DNA of 64,000 bases from Halichoerus grypus (taxonomy: Eukaryota; Chordata; Mammalia; Carnivora; Phocidae). Location: NCBI RefSeq assembly GCF_964656455.1, contig NC_135726.1, positions 7,822,001 through 7,886,000 on the forward strand, in the 5' to 3' direction. The position numbers and the translations under genes were made by a program. Shown here piece after piece: positions 44,891 to 56,189 of this stretch; the stretch's first letter is position 1, and every line of letters starts with the position of its first letter. Below the pieces are notes generated by a model. That model made no database searches. It worked only from the letters and a program-made list of their open reading frames with translations, and was not told where the DNA came from.

Positions 44891-45883
44891 GTGGACTCGG
44901 AAAATGTGAGTACCTTCCCCTCTCGCTGTTGCTTACATCCATCCTTCCTTTCCATTCTCTGGCCTGGCATAGCTAAGATTGTGCATATTCAGCCAACACC
45001 CCTGGGGATTTTGTCTAGAAATGAGGTGTAAAATGCATAAAGGAAGACTTCTTGAAATTCCACCATCCTTTCATGGGATTAAACAAACTTGGCAGGTATT
45101 TTGAGTTATTTAGTAATTATGAGCAGGGACAGTAGTGGAAGGGAGGAAAAGGAACTCACTTCATTTGACTTGTAGCAATTGTAAGCATTCATTTGATTTT
45201 GAAAACAAAAGAAAAACATAAAGGAAAAGTGGATGGATTGATTCCACATAAAGCCAAATAAATACAGTTTAGTAGACCCTGATAAACCAGAAATTAGAGG
45301 TTTGAGGTTTTTTGGTTTTGTTTTGTTTTCTTCTTTTTAACCTAGTAATACTCTATACCTAAGTATATTGTTTGGGTCAACACAGTGATCACCACTGTCA
45401 TTGTCAAGAAACATTTGTTATGTATCTCAGTGTGCATGCAGCACAGCTGGAAATGAGGTGCATATTGTTGCCATCTTGTTGGTAATATTCTAGATGGACC
45501 ATACTTGCAGATTCAGACTTACAGAGGAAGACTCAGTGATGTGCCAGAACGAGCTCAAACCAGCTTGTGGGAGCAGATTGTGCAATTTCTTCCTAACTCT
45601 GCATTCATTGTCATGTATCACTTTAGTGACTTAGAATCATGAGCCATGCTGGGGTATGTACATCATGGAACCTGGCAGAAGTCACCAGTCAGTATGTACC
45701 CCCTCCAGGACCAACGCTAGTTACTCAATATCTACTAGCACATCACTGGAGAGACAGAGGATGAAATGAAACTTTTAACAGCTTCATTAAAAGGCAAAGA
45801 AACTATATTACATATTAAGATTTTGTTTTTGTTTTAAATAGGCAAACATTTATGTACTAGAAGCTATAGAAAAATCTTGACTT
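44891..45883. other. Mostly unique non-coding stretch
   Basis: TTGT-rich simple tract at about 45308-45340. 45400-45500 has a faint L2-like CAAGAAACATTTGTTATGTA. No gene. Confidence 0.35.
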
Positions 45884-46121
45884 AGAACTTATATTTCGAG
45901 GGGTTCCTGGGTGGCTCAGTCTGTTAAGCATCTGCCTTCGGCTCAGGTCATGATCCCAGGGTCCCGGGATTGAGCCCCGATTGGGCTCCTTGCTCAGTGG
46001 AGAGCCTGCTTCTCCCTCTCCATTTGCTGTTTCTTCTGCTTCCCCTCCTCTCTCTCTTTCTCTCTCTCTCACCCTCTTTCTGTCAAATAAATAAATTAAA
46101 AGAAAAAAGAACTTATATTTC
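45884..46121 (+). mobile_element. CAN SINE, forward orientation, with TSDs
   Basis: Body 45898-46107: TTCCTGGGTGGCTCAGTCTG, CGGCTCAGGTCATGATCCC, CT-rich part and TCAAATAAATAAATTAAAAG tail. The perfect 14-bp duplication AGAACTTATATTTC sits at 45884-45897 and 46108-46121. The head G(G/C)GCCT is changed to GGTTCCT. Confidence 0.95.
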
Positions 46122-47900
46122 AGGTCCCAAAGGAGTGCAATGACTACCATCCCATTTAATTTAAAAAAGAATTTCATTGGTTTTGGATTCAATGAAAGGG
46201 GGATTTTTCGAGAATTGATTTTTGTTTTAAAGTTCAATAAAATTTTATTAATTTAATTAGTTCCTATCAATTTTTAAATAAGCAGTGGCTTAGATTAAAT
46301 CTGCCTGCGCTCTCTCCCTCTCCCCCCCACTCCCGCTCCTTTTTGAATCCAGCCGCCTCTGAGCATATAATGGACCTAAGCCATCATTTTGTGGGTAGAA
46401 CACTCTGGTGTTTGTAAATCAAGTAAAAGTTTTGGGCCAGGATTTTGAGGTGTTGTTTCCATTAGGATGTATATTATACAATCTACAAACCAGGAAAAAA
46501 GAGTTTGGGTAGATATAGGACAGGGGTTCTGTTTGTGGCAGAGGTGAATATAAGCCAGTCACACTGGCCTCACATTCAGAAGATTGATTTAAGTGCAGGA
46601 GTGGTATCAGCAGGCATCAGATCCACAGGATGGTCTGAGTTCATCTTCCCAGTGCATGTGGACATGGGGTGAGCGAGGGAGGAGGCGGAATCCTGCAGCG
46701 TGATCAGAAGAGGACCCCGGAGGAAGATGAAGGGCCCCCTGTTCACAGTTCTTTTAAGGGAGGATGAATAACTTCAGATCGGGATTGAAATCACAATCCA
46801 GAGGAACTAGAAAACGGAATAAATAGGTAACAAGACTGGAGTTAAATTCTGAGGAATGAGAATCCACGTGTGATCAAGCCTTTCTCTAAATGCTTTCTTC
46901 CACCTTCTAGTCCCATGTGATATTTTCTAAAACCAAGGATTTGCATTCAAATAATTTTGCAACTTCATGGGGGCATATTCTTGGAAATGCATGATGGGCA
47001 TTGGCATATTTAAAGTTCTGGCAAGTCTTGCAGTTCGTAAAGCCATTTAGGTTTGTGGAACTGACTCCTTTGAGCACAGAACACATTTTGGGCATCACCA
47101 TGTGTGCATTCTGCTGACCCACATTCTGCAGAAGATCAGTCTGAGATGTGCTATGGCAGAAAGAGCCTGGACTCTGGTCAAATACTCCTCGACCCAAATT
47201 CTGGAGATAAGGTCTGTAAAGCACCAGGCACCTAACAGACCCTCAACACACAGTGGCCTGAATTCTCCCAGGGCAGAGGCTGGTGTAATTCTGAAAGAGG
47301 GAGTCAGGTGGGTTACTTGCTCTCTGCAAGGTTACCTGTCTGGAGTGAGGATGTGAGAAGATCCAGAGAAGTTTGTGGAGTCCAATAACCTGACATCCAT
47401 TCCTGATTCTCCTGCATCCACAGCTTGAACTTTTGGCGTGAGCTTGAGTTCAAGCCTCATGTTCCTCAGGAACTAAGTTTTTCAGTGGCAGGGGTTCAGG
47501 GGCTCAGAAAATCAAATTTAGGGTGAAATATGTACCCAGGATTAGCGTCCTGGGTTTGTTAAAGGCAGTATCTGTTGAGTATCTTTGTTCTTCCATTTCA
47601 AGCAATCTGCAAGGAAAGAATAGTATCTTCTGGAGGCTCGCAAGATGTGAAATAAGAGGAATAAAGGAAATAATGTTTATAAAAACCTGGGTATAAAAAG
47701 TAGGGCTCTGGAAGGCAGGGGGTACTATTTGCACTGTGATGATCATCAAGACTTCTTGGATGGTTTTACTTCCTGCTTTTCTCCAGGGGTATGATCCCCT
47801 GGGGGAAATGCACCATGGCATGGGATTTTCATATAGCCAGTCTTTTCCAGCTCTGCCGTCATTTTTAACACAGACCTAAATTGGCTGAGTCATAAGTAGA
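46122..47900. other. Long unique non-coding stretch
   Basis: C-rich CT tract at 46311-46340. No interspersed repeat or gene was recognised. Frames of about 100 codons (46907-47224, 47504-47821, minus) show no domains. Confidence 0.4.
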
Positions 47901-47904
47901 GGGT

Positions 47905-48370
47905 GGGTTCAGATACTCATTTCTAAAATATTTGCCATGCCAGGCATTGTGCTAGCTACTGGGAGTACAAAGAAGAAGACGGGGCAGCCCCCTCCCTGAA
48001 ATCACTCATGGTCTGGGCGGGGGAACAGATGTACATGCTAACTGATCATTAAGCCACAAAGCAGTGAATGCTGGGATAATCCATGAAAAGTGCTTAGAAT
48101 ACTGTCTGAGCACATGATAAGGGCTCAATACATCTTGATTACTATTATGATCGATATAATTATTATTATTAAACAGGCAGGTTGCAGTGGGAACATCGAG
48201 GAGTGTGTGTGTTGGGGGGTGGCTCATTTTGCCTGGAAGCTCAGAGAAAGCATCACAGAGAGAAGGTAATACTTGTCTTGAAAAGATAAGAATGTGGCCA
48301 TGTTCAGGAGAGGGAAAACATACCCCTCTGGTCAAAGAAGCATGTGCAAAAGCCTTGACATAAATATCCA
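47905..48370 (-). mobile_element. L2 LINE fragment, reverse orientation, interrupted by a MIR tail
   Basis: TATTTGCCATGCCAGGCATT, GTGCTAGCTACTGGGAGTAC and GCTAACTGATCATTAAGCCA are followed by foreign text. L2 resumes with TCACAGAGAGAAGGTAATAC, GGAGAGGGAAAACATA and CATGTGCAAAAGCCTTGAC. Confidence 0.65.
48080..48150 (+). mobile_element. MIR 3' tail inside L2
   Basis: TGAAAAGTGCTTAGAATACT, GTCTGAGCACATGATAAGGG and CTCAATACATCTTGATTACT match the last part of MIR in forward orientation. Confidence 0.6.
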
Positions 48371-48417
48371 TGCATATTGAGATAACTGTAAATATTTTAG
48401 CATGGCTGAGTCATGAG

Positions 48418-48452
48418 GCGTGTGTGTGCATGTGTGTGTGTGTGTCTGTGGC
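48418..48452. repeat. Interrupted (TG)n microsatellite
   Basis: GCGTGTGTGTGCATG followed by TGTGTGTGTGTGTCTGTG. Confidence 0.9.
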
Positions 48453-48599
48453 CAGAGACAAAAATGGGAAGATGAGAGGGTAAGAGTCAGCTTGAGCTTG
48501 AAAAGGTGATCACTTTTCTTACTTCAAAATTTGGATTAAACCTGTTTACAACAGGAACATAGCTATTGTTTTTTAAGAAATGTAAATTAAAATAATTAA

Positions 48600-49063
48600 C
48601 TGTAATTGATAGTGTAATGCATATTTCAAATTTGATAAGAGAGTAAATCCTAAAAGTTCTCCTCATAAGAAAAACATTTTATGGGGTGCCTGGGTGGCTC
48701 AGTCATTAAGCGTCTGCCTTCGGCTAGGGTCGTGATCCCAGGGTCCGGGATTGAGCCCGGCATTGGGCTTCCTGCTCAGCCGGGAGCCTGCTTCTCCCTC
48801 TCCCACTCCCCCCGCTTGTGTTCCCTCTCTCGCTGTCTCTCTCTCTCTGTCAAATAAATAAATAAAATCTTAAAAAAAAAAAGAAAAACGTTTTATAACC
48901 GTATGGTGACAGGTATTAACTATACTTACTGTAGTGATCATTTTGAAATATATATTAATATTAATAATATTATACTAATACATAATATTGAAATATTACA
49001 TTGTACCCAGAACTGATGGAATGGTATAATGTCAATTATACCTCAGGGAAAAAAATTAAAAGC
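48600..49063 (+). mobile_element. L1 3' end, sense, split by a SINE
   Basis: CATATTTCAAATTTGATAAG, AAAGTTCTCCTCATAAG, then (after the SINE) ATAACCGTATGGTGACAGG, CTGTAGTGATCATTTTG and TGTCAATTATACCTCAGGG follow the L1MA-type 3' UTR. AT-rich TATTAATA repeats have grown inside it (48948-48995). Confidence 0.85.
48667..48896 (+). mobile_element. CAN SINE, forward orientation, inserted in L1 3' end
   Basis: Body 48683-48880: GGGGTGCCTGGGTGGCTCAG, CTTCGGCTAGGGTCGTGATC, CT-rich part and AAATAAATAAATAAAATC tail. The 16-bp duplication AAGAAAAACATTTTAT (48667-48682) recurs at 48881-48896 with one change (ACG for ACA). Confidence 0.95.
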
Positions 49064-49069
49064 TCTTTG

Positions 49070-49380
49070 ACCAATTGATTCCAATTCAGGGAGTCTATCC
49101 TCATAAAGCAGAATTATTTATATCAAAACATTAGAAAAAATATGAATCAAGAGGAATTGTGAAGTAAATTTTGATATGTTTCTGATTCCATTAGGTAACT
49201 ATTCAGATTGTTATTAAAGAACAGAATTAAATAGTTTGGGAAAATACAAATAATGTATCATCAAATGGAAAAAGTCTAGAAATAAAAAGGGACTCTAAAC
49301 AAGAATCTGAATTCTGTTACAAAATGTGCTTAGCTGGAAGGTTTGAAGGCAGTATTTTGAAAGGTTAAAGTTGTTATTTG
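49070..49380 (+). mobile_element. Possible older L1 3' remnant
   Basis: AGTAAATTTTGATATGTTTC, AACAGAATTAAATAGTTTGG and GAAAATACAAATAATGTAT resemble a diverged L1M 3' region. Not firm. Confidence 0.4.
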
Positions 49381-49935
49381 TGGGTGGAGGAGGTCAAGGG
49401 AAATTTTTGTTTTCTTTTCTGTATTTATTCCAACCAGGGAAGAAAAGGAGGGGTTTTCTTGTGCCCCAATGGAGAAAACAGCAGATACAGCTTCTTCAAA
49501 GCTGCCTGGTTTGTGACATGTCTCCCCAAGCCAGAGGACACTGAGCCATGCCTCTGGGGTTCACAGTGGAGCTGAGAGATAAGCCTTTGTGAGCATGTGG
49601 GTGGACCAGTACCCCACAACTAACTGCACACAGTAATCATGAGGCTGAATCGTCTCCAACAGATGCTACTAGAGTTCTTAGGGGAGAGATCAGGGTGGCC
49701 AGGGTGAGGGGAAAGGCTTCTTAGAGAAGGTAGGATTCAAGCTGGCTCTCAAAGGGTATGAAGGTTTAGATGGGTAAGAGGAAGGAAGCTTCACCTGAAA
49801 CCACTTGTCTTTTCTAGCTTTTTAATAAGTAAACCCTCATTCTTGAAAATATGCCTCCCACTGGTGCCTTATCTAAATGTTGAGGCCTCTTTGTGGGAAG
49901 TGAGCTAAACTGAGCCAGTTGCTCATTAAGAAACA
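49381..49935. other. Unique non-coding stretch
   Basis: Nothing recognised. Confidence 0.4.
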
Positions 49936-49939
49936 TGAT

Positions 49940-50150
49940 TATAACTGCCAATTACTGAGCACTCGCCTAGCACTTTACCTGCCTGGCTTCATTCATACTC
50001 ACCGGAGCTCTATTATAAATTGATGTTTTTACAGATTGGAAAACTGAGGCTTGGCTAGGTCACCTAAGGCAATGCATAAGTGCTAGAGGCATAATTGGAT
50101 CCAGGCCAGTCTGGCTTCAGAGTCTGTGAGTGTAAGCAATGGACACTTTC
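49940..50150 (-). mobile_element. MIR SINE, reverse orientation
   Basis: CAATTACTGAGCACTCGCCT, TAGCACTTTACCTGCCTGGC, GGAAAACTGAGGCTTGGC and AAGTGCTAGAGGCATAATTG follow reverse MIR order. Confidence 0.8.
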
Positions 50151-50289
50151 CACTGCGCGAGTCTTCCTTTGTGACCAGTAGCACTGTGCCTCCCCACCTC
50201 GTGTCTCACCTGTCCTTGTTGCATCTGGGGAGGAAGCAGGACCACCAGCATGATCTCCATTTTCTGAATGGCAGCAACAAGTTATTGAG

Positions 50290-50400
50290 ATCCATCCTTT
50301 CATTCTCTCAACCAGTATTTGGGTATTTGTTGAATGAGCGCAGCATGCAAGATGCTGTGTGGGTTGGGTTAGGGTGTCAGTGCGCAAAGGTGCTCCTGGA
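50290..50400 (-). mobile_element. Possible L2 3' end, reverse orientation
   Basis: TTTCATTCTCTCAACCAGTA and GCAAGATGCTGTGTGGGTTG weakly follow reverse L2. Confidence 0.4.
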
Positions 50401-50534
50401 ATGGAACCCATAATGGGTTCCTGGGCTCTGAGGTCTGTGAGCGGAGGACCAGTGTCCCTAGTCCCAGCCTGGCGCCAAGTCCTCCACTCTCTGGGGCGGT
50501 TAGTGTGCGAGCATTTATCATCCAGGGGAGAGAC

Positions 50535-50665
50535 CTCTGAGCAAGCTGTGTAACCTCAGGCCAATCCCTTCCTCCCTCTGGGATTCCTTCTCTCACTAAA
50601 ACATGGCAAGGCTAAATTCAGTGATTTTCCAAGTCTCTCCAATTCTCACACATGATTCTACTCCG
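50535..50665 (+). mobile_element. MIRb fragment
   Basis: CTGAGCAAGCTGTGTAACCT, CAGGCCAATCCCTTCCTCC, TCACTAAAACATGGCAAGGC and CCAAGTCTCTCCAATTCTCA match MIRb through its 'ttccagctctaaaattc' segment. Confidence 0.65.
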
Positions 50666-50764
50666 CACTTTAGAAAAATACGGTTCCTCATAACACAGAG
50701 GCAGGGTGAATCACACATCTGGAACAGAGTGAGAGAAGCCATGCCCTGTGTGTGGTTTAATTTG

Positions 50765-51010
50765 TATGCAGTTCAAAAACAGTAACCTGTGGAGTTAGAA
50801 TTCTGCCAGGATACTGGTTGCCCTTGGAACGGGGGTGACTGGGAGAGAGAAGGAGGATACTTCCAGGGGGTTTGGTTGTGTCCTGGATCTTGATCTGAGT
50901 GCTGATCCCACAGGCATGTTCACTTTCTGATGTTTTGTTCACCTGTACACTTATGAATTTGGGTCCTTTTCTTTATGGTTAAAAAATACTTTAATTAAAA
51001 AAAATATATT
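50765..51010 (+). mobile_element. L1M 3' end, sense
   Basis: GGATACTGGTTGCCCTTGG, GTGACTGGGAGAGAGAAGG, TCCTGGATCTTGATCTGAGT, CAGGCATGTTCACTTTCTG and CCTGTACACTTATGAATTTG match the 3' UTR of L1MB/MC-type elements, ending in an A/T-rich tail. Confidence 0.8.
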
Positions 51011-52399
51011 CAAACAGCATCAAAAGAGTGGTAGGGTGGAAAGAGTTCCTGAGAGGTTTCAGAGAGAGGGCAGGGGCTCCAGACTGGCTCTGTGACTGGA
51101 GCAAGTCACCTCCCCTCTCTGAGTGGTAGGCAGTCCCTCAGGGCAACAGCCTCATTTTCCAGATGATCGCAGAGAGCCCATGCAGTTGGCGGTGCCGGGA
51201 TTCTCCAGCCCTGAGCTCGGACGGGAACAGGGTGCTGTGCGGGAAGCAGGCGCCTGAGCCTGGAGCTCTGGGAAGGAGCATGCTATCGTGAGCATTCAAC
51301 AGGTGGCACTCTTCCCTCAGCCTCTGCGAGTTCCTGATGCCACAGGGGCAGCATGTATCAGGCCGTGTTAGCCAGGATGCTAATCTCCAGGGGAAGGTCT
51401 CTCCACTCCCTAGAGTAGGGCTCTTTTACCCAGAGTCCCAGCTCACATACTCTGCTCCTGGCCATTCTACTTAGGGCTCCCGGGACCCCAGGAGAACCCC
51501 GGGACTGGTGTCCTCCAGTCCCCTCCTCCTAGGAGGAGCACTCCCACAGCCCCTCTGAGGGCTGCACCCTGGGTGTCCCAGGCCTCAGGCAGGGAGGATC
51601 CTCCTCCTGTGGGGCTGTCCTTGAAAACAAGAGAGAGAGAAATTTCTGGGAACCTGGGTGACTGCTCCAACAGAGAAGGGAACATGAATATTTCATTAAG
51701 GTGGTTCAAGCTATTAAACAACATTACAAAACCAAGTGTGTTGGCAGGAATCTGAGAAGCACATTTACATGGGTACAAATAGTGTGAAAAGAGGCCTAGC
51801 CCAGAGACGGCCTCAGGGAAAGCCCCCTGCAGGTCTGCCCGAAGTGGCCTCCACTGCACCTGTACCCCCACTCCAAACACATTCCCAAGGGGGCTGTGGG
51901 AGGGGGAGCTCAGAGATGGCAGGACCCCCAGCACAGGGCTTTCTGTGCCCCAAGGACTTTAACCCTCAAGATTGGGTAGTCTGGAGGATGGGGAACTCTC
52001 AGGCATCACTTTCCTGGTTTGAGGGGCTCAAGGGGCTGGGAGAGACTTAGAACCCATAGCTGCCCTCAGAGGCTGCCCTAGAGTCTCAGATGTCTGTGCC
52101 AGAGGAAGCCAAGCCTGGAAAAATGGGGCGAGATGTTTGTCACAGTGAGAGTGGGATCCAGTGGAAGGCCCCGTGATATCCTCTGAACCACCAGTGGACC
52201 AGCTGTTTCTCCCCCATGTGTTCCTCTGGCTGAAGGACAAGAACACACAAAGGCCTTTTTGTGTAGCTTTCACCTAGAACATTGAAAAGTCTTTATATCT
52301 TATGTATCTCTCCTCCTACAACTCAAGGCTCCTTCCATAGAGACTGCTTTTGTATTATTTCTGTATAAAATAACAATACAAATACATGCACTGAACTTA
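51011..52399. other. GC-richer unique stretch
   Basis: Several CpGs cluster at about 51185-51260, but too few for a CpG island. 51075-51190 has faint MIR-like text (GCTCTGTGACTGGAGCAAGT). A 155-codon minus frame at 51467-51934 has no domain, signal peptide or splice context that makes sense, so I do not call it. Confidence 0.4.
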
Positions 52400-52595
52400 G
52401 CATTTTGCATATTTAATTTCTTATAAAGCTCTGAACTAGATGCTATTATAATTCCCATTTTACAGATGAGGACATTGAGGCTGAGAGAGCTTAGGTAAAT
52501 TGCCCAAAGTCACATGGCTGGTAGACATCAGAGAGGGATTTAAATCTAGGTTCCTTTGAATCCAGAGCCTAGACTCTAAATCCATCTTGGCTGGA
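52400..52595 (-). mobile_element. MIR SINE, reverse orientation
   Basis: TTCCCATTTTACAGATGAGG, ACATTGAGGCTGAGAGAGCT, AATTGCCCAAAGTCACATGG and CTGGTAGACATCAGAGAGGG: one of the best preserved MIRs in the window. Confidence 0.9.
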
Positions 52596-52689
52596 GAATG
52601 TTCAAAGCCTCTGGTTCTCTGCCTCCCTGATCATACCTAAGAGAGGTGTTGGGGAGGAGAACTCACTGGGGAAGCTGGGGAGTAAAGTC

Positions 52690-52868
52690 ATGGGAACAAG
52701 AGAAGACCAGGTCATTTGTGAAGTCTGCTATTTACTCTTAGCACTTGGGCAGGCAACTGCTTGGAGACTCCATTTTGTCTAGTTATGGTGAAAACTAATC
52801 AAAGAAATACCTATGAAGTGCCAAGCCTGGTGTCCGGTACACAGTAGGCACTCAATAAATGGTAGAGC
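52690..52868 (+). mobile_element. MIR SINE
   Basis: GTCTGCTATTTACTCTTAGC is followed by a diverged core, then GAAGTGCCAAGCCTGGTGTC, CGGTACACAGTAGGCACTCA and ATAAATGG, the forward MIR tail. Confidence 0.7.
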
Positions 52869-52939
52869 CCTTTTTTACTTCCTGGTACTCCCTCTACCTG
52901 CCCAGCTAGACACGGTTCTCCTACAGGCTGATTCTTTCT

Positions 52940-53190
52940 GCTCAGGAAGTTTCCTAGAGAAGCTGTGAGTGGTGACTCCAAACTTGAGCTATGTGTTGGA
53001 TGTTCTTTCCCTGCACCTTGAACTCTTTCTATCTTAGTACTTATCGCATTGTGCTGCAGATTGTTTGTCATATATCTTTCCTCAAGGACTTGATGTGGCA
53101 GGAAATGTGTCTGCCGAGTTCCCTGTGGAATCCCAAGGTATCAGCAGAGAGCCTAAAATGTTAGAGCACTCGATAGGCATCTGTTGATGG
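52940..53190 (+). mobile_element. L2 3' end
   Basis: TTAGTACTTATCGCATTGTG, CAGATTGTTTGTCATATATC, CTCAAGGACTTGATGTGGCA and CACTCGATAGGCATCTGTTG match forward L2. Confidence 0.65.
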
Positions 53191-53192
53191 CT

Positions 53193-53234
53193 GTATGGAT
53201 GGATGGATGGACGGACAGATGGATGGATGGGTGA
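53193..53234. repeat. (GGAT)n tetranucleotide microsatellite
   Basis: About ten GGAT units with GGAC and CAGAT interruptions. Confidence 0.9.
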
Positions 53235-54336
53235 ACTGGATGGGTCATTTGATATATTGATAGTCAGCTTTAGTATCTTCATTTATAACATTCTGTGTCA
53301 CATGTGTACACCCTGGGGTTTCAAGAACACTGTCCTCCTGCTTACCATTAAGTCCATGACTTTGCCATCCTGAGAGATGTAGAAGCAGTACTGAAGGCTG
53401 ACCCTGCCCAAGCAGATAAGGGCTCCTGTCGAGCCCAACACCCACAAATAAATAAAAGCATTTCCAAAGACTTCTCCATCTTCACAAGCTTCCAGGAAGA
53501 AAAAAAATCTGGGAAGAGTAGATGCCAAACTCTCTCTCTCATTATCACAAGCTGCCCTCCACTCAGGAAAAGGGCCTGCTTATGATTTCTGCAATCTTAG
53601 CCTCCCCCCACCTTTTTTTGGTGTTGATGGGAAGGAGGGGTTCTGATAGCCAGGCTGCTAATTGCTCTGCTTATCAGAAGATGGTCTTTCATTGCAGTGT
53701 GTATGTGGGGAGTGGATGGTTCAGAAGACAGAGCAATGCTGGAGTCTGTGGCTTGGCTGTGACAGGGTCCCAGTGGAGAGATCAGGGTTCAGAGAGAAGT
53801 GAGGGAGGGCAGGGCCAGTGGAATGCGTTCAAGATAATCTCCTGTTCTTATCAACGGCACGTTTCCCCAGCACACATACTTAATGTACTTGAACTTATAA
53901 CCTTGGAAAGCAAAGTAGCAGCTTCAATCTTTTGGGCCCCAAGGGAAGCAGATTCTGGTTCTGGTTCCTGAATTGGCTTGACCAGAGATCAAACCTGGGG
54001 TCGGTCTCAGAGGCCAGGCTGTCTCTTTCTTGTGTCCTTTTACTCCCCTGTTAGGCTCTTCCCACCTCCTCCTTGCGGATGTCATTTGGGGGCTCTCTTC
54101 ATGCCCATTCCACTCCCCCTTCTAAACAAGTTCTCAAAATAGATCAACGCAGACCCGTGGAGGTGTTAAGTACTGAGAAAGTTCTTGCTGTACCAGCGCT
54201 GAGACTTATACCTGCCATGTGAAGCTGCCATTTGCACTTGGCCAAAGAAATGAAGTTCGTATCTTAAGTTAACAGATTCTTCAACAAAGTAGGGTATGGG
54301 GGTGACCTGTCAAGCACTACGGCAATTATTCTCTAA
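53235..54336. other. Unique non-coding stretch
   Basis: No repeat recognised. A 149-codon plus frame (53522-53971) and several minus frames overlap one another and look like chance. Confidence 0.4.
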
Positions 54337-54427
54337 AGGAGGAAGAGACAGGATAAAAGGAAACAGTGGAAGGAGGAAGAGGAGGAGGGTGAGTGGAAAA
54401 GGTGGGTGGACAGGAGAGGGAGGAATG
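54337..54427. repeat. GA-rich purine tract
   Basis: About 90 bases, almost all A and G with only a few C or T, including GGAGGAAGAGGAGGAGGG. Confidence 0.8.
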
Positions 54428-54630
54428 GTATAATGTTTATTGAGTATCTACTTAAGTCACGGACTGAGCCACACATTTTCTCAGATATCCACAGCAGTCT
54501 GACAAGGCAGACTTGTTGCCTTCCAGGTAATAGCTGAGGAATCTGAGGCCCAGCAAAGTTCAGGAATGTGCTGAAGGTCACACAGCAACCGGAATTGAAG
54601 CATAGTAGATGTGACTCTTGCAGGCTGCCT
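54425..54630 (-). mobile_element. MIR SINE, reverse orientation
   Basis: AATGTTTATTGAGTATCTAC, AGGTAATAGCTGAGGAATCT, GAGGCCCAGCAAAGTTCAGG and GGTCACACAGCAACCGG follow reverse MIR order. Confidence 0.8.
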
Positions 54631-55730
54631 GTGGTCTCACCTCTTCTATGATCTGGTGTCCCATTAGCTTGGCCCAGTGAGGTTCTACTGGTCAGCAGGA
54701 CAGCCCCTCACACTTAAGCACAAGCTAAGGCCTCCTTCCTGGGCCAAGTCTTCCTTCTGAAACTCAGAAGCTGGAATTACCAGACCTTAGAACTCACTGC
54801 CTGGAGTCTGAGACCCAGGGAGAGGCCAGGTCTTGTCCAGGGTCCCACTATTGTTTGAGGCAATAGCTGGGACTCATGTGTAGTTTCTTGAATCACTGTC
54901 AGTGAGGTTGTTCTAGGGACACTTTGAGTCTCCTGTGAAGTCAGTTCCATTATTATGTATAGTCACAGTTCCTGGGAGAAGTCACATAGGCGAATGGGAT
55001 GGAGGATGTGAGGACGTAAGTGTCTGACCTCTACCTTTACATAGCTGATCTGTAAAATGGGATTGTTGTGGTATGCTGTGTCCACAACAGTCCTCAGTAC
55101 TTCCTCCTTTCAGGCTATTAGTAGAATATTTTGAAGACTTTAGAGAAAGCATTTGGTGGATAGAAAACATGTGCAGTGACCTATGACTTCAGAAGGGAGT
55201 TCATGGGCATGATACTTTCAACTCATTATCGAGTTTGGTCAGTACGGCTGATAGGGAATCCAGGGAAGATGGCTGGTAAGGTGTAGAGAAAAGACATTTG
55301 AAGTCAGAATTCTTGGTTTGTGCTCAAGGATTGACCAAACTTCCTGGTTATCAGTTTCCTCATTTTGAAAACAAACGAAAATGATGTGAACAAGGTTTCC
55401 TGTAGCCTTTTTCCGCACAGTGCTCAGCAGCTCTGAGCAAGTCTCTTGCCTCTTTTGGGCCTTTTTGATGGTCCCCTTGGATGGTTTCCATTGTTGCTGT
55501 GACAAAACCTGGACTCCTTAGAGTAGCCTATGGGGCCTCTTCTAAGAAACCTCATCTCCATCCCTTTCTCCCTTTCCATCCCCTCCTCAGGTCCTCGGAT
55601 TTGTCACACTGTCTCCTCTGCAGGGACACTGTACCTGGAACCCCACCCACTCCTTTTCCTGCCCATTTTCTCATCTCTGGGATCTCATCCCTTTTGTAAT
55701 TTCCTCAGGAAAGCATTTTGATCCTTGCAT
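54631..55730. other. Mostly unique, with possible MIR traces
   Basis: 54800-54870 (GAGACCCAGGGAGAGGCCAG, TCCAGGGTCCCACTA) and 55290-55400 (TCAGTTTCCTCATTTTGAAA) look like very old MIR pieces. The rest is unique and holds no gene. Confidence 0.35.
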
Positions 55731-55734
55731 GTGT

Positions 55735-55915
55735 GTCTTCTCTCCCATATAACTCTTGAGATCATACTTTTATTTGTGGGTTCCCCTTTAAAAAAAAAAA
55801 CCCATAATGATAAACTCCATGAGGTTTGGGATCGTGTTGGTTTATGCTGTCAGTTGTTTCCCTACACTGAGAATGTGTGATAAAGTCAAACATTTGCTGA
55901 ATGAATGAATGATAG
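55735..55915 (+). mobile_element. L2 3' end
   Basis: AAACTCCATGAGGTTTGGGA, GTTTCCCTACACTGAGAATG and CATTTGCTGAATGAATGAAT match the forward L2 terminus. An A11 run has grown at 55790. Confidence 0.7.
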
Positions 55916-55919
55916 GACA

Positions 55920-55988
55920 TTTAGAGGGAGGGGTTGAAGAAGGGAGTGAGGGAGGGACTGAAGAAGGGAGGATGAAAGGAGGGGGGAG
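55920..55988. repeat. GA-rich tract with imperfect direct repeat
   Basis: GAAGAAGGGAGTGAGGGAGG and then TGAAGAAGGGAGGATG form two rough units. Purine-rich on the plus strand. Confidence 0.75.
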
Positions 55989-56189
55989 TATGATCCCCAG
56001 ATGTAGTTGACTTTTCTCTGAGAAGACATTTATAGTCCATTCCTAATGGGTGGACCAGTCAGATGCGATCTCTAGTCAACATGGCCCATTTGAATTCCTC
56101 CTAATTCCCCAAGGCTGACTCTGTATGGAAGCCCCCCTCTGGTGCTTGAAGCCCTGAGGGGAGATTCCATACTCTCTGAGCTCTGGCAG

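Noticed and set aside
51467..51934. 155-codon minus-strand open frame in GC-richer DNA
   Set aside because: Overlapping frames are open on the other strand too. GC-rich DNA gives long chance frames, and there is no splice, promoter or homology support.
53522..53971. 149-codon plus-strand open frame
   Set aside because: No domain, signal peptide or conserved-looking pattern. Flanked by equally long antisense frames.
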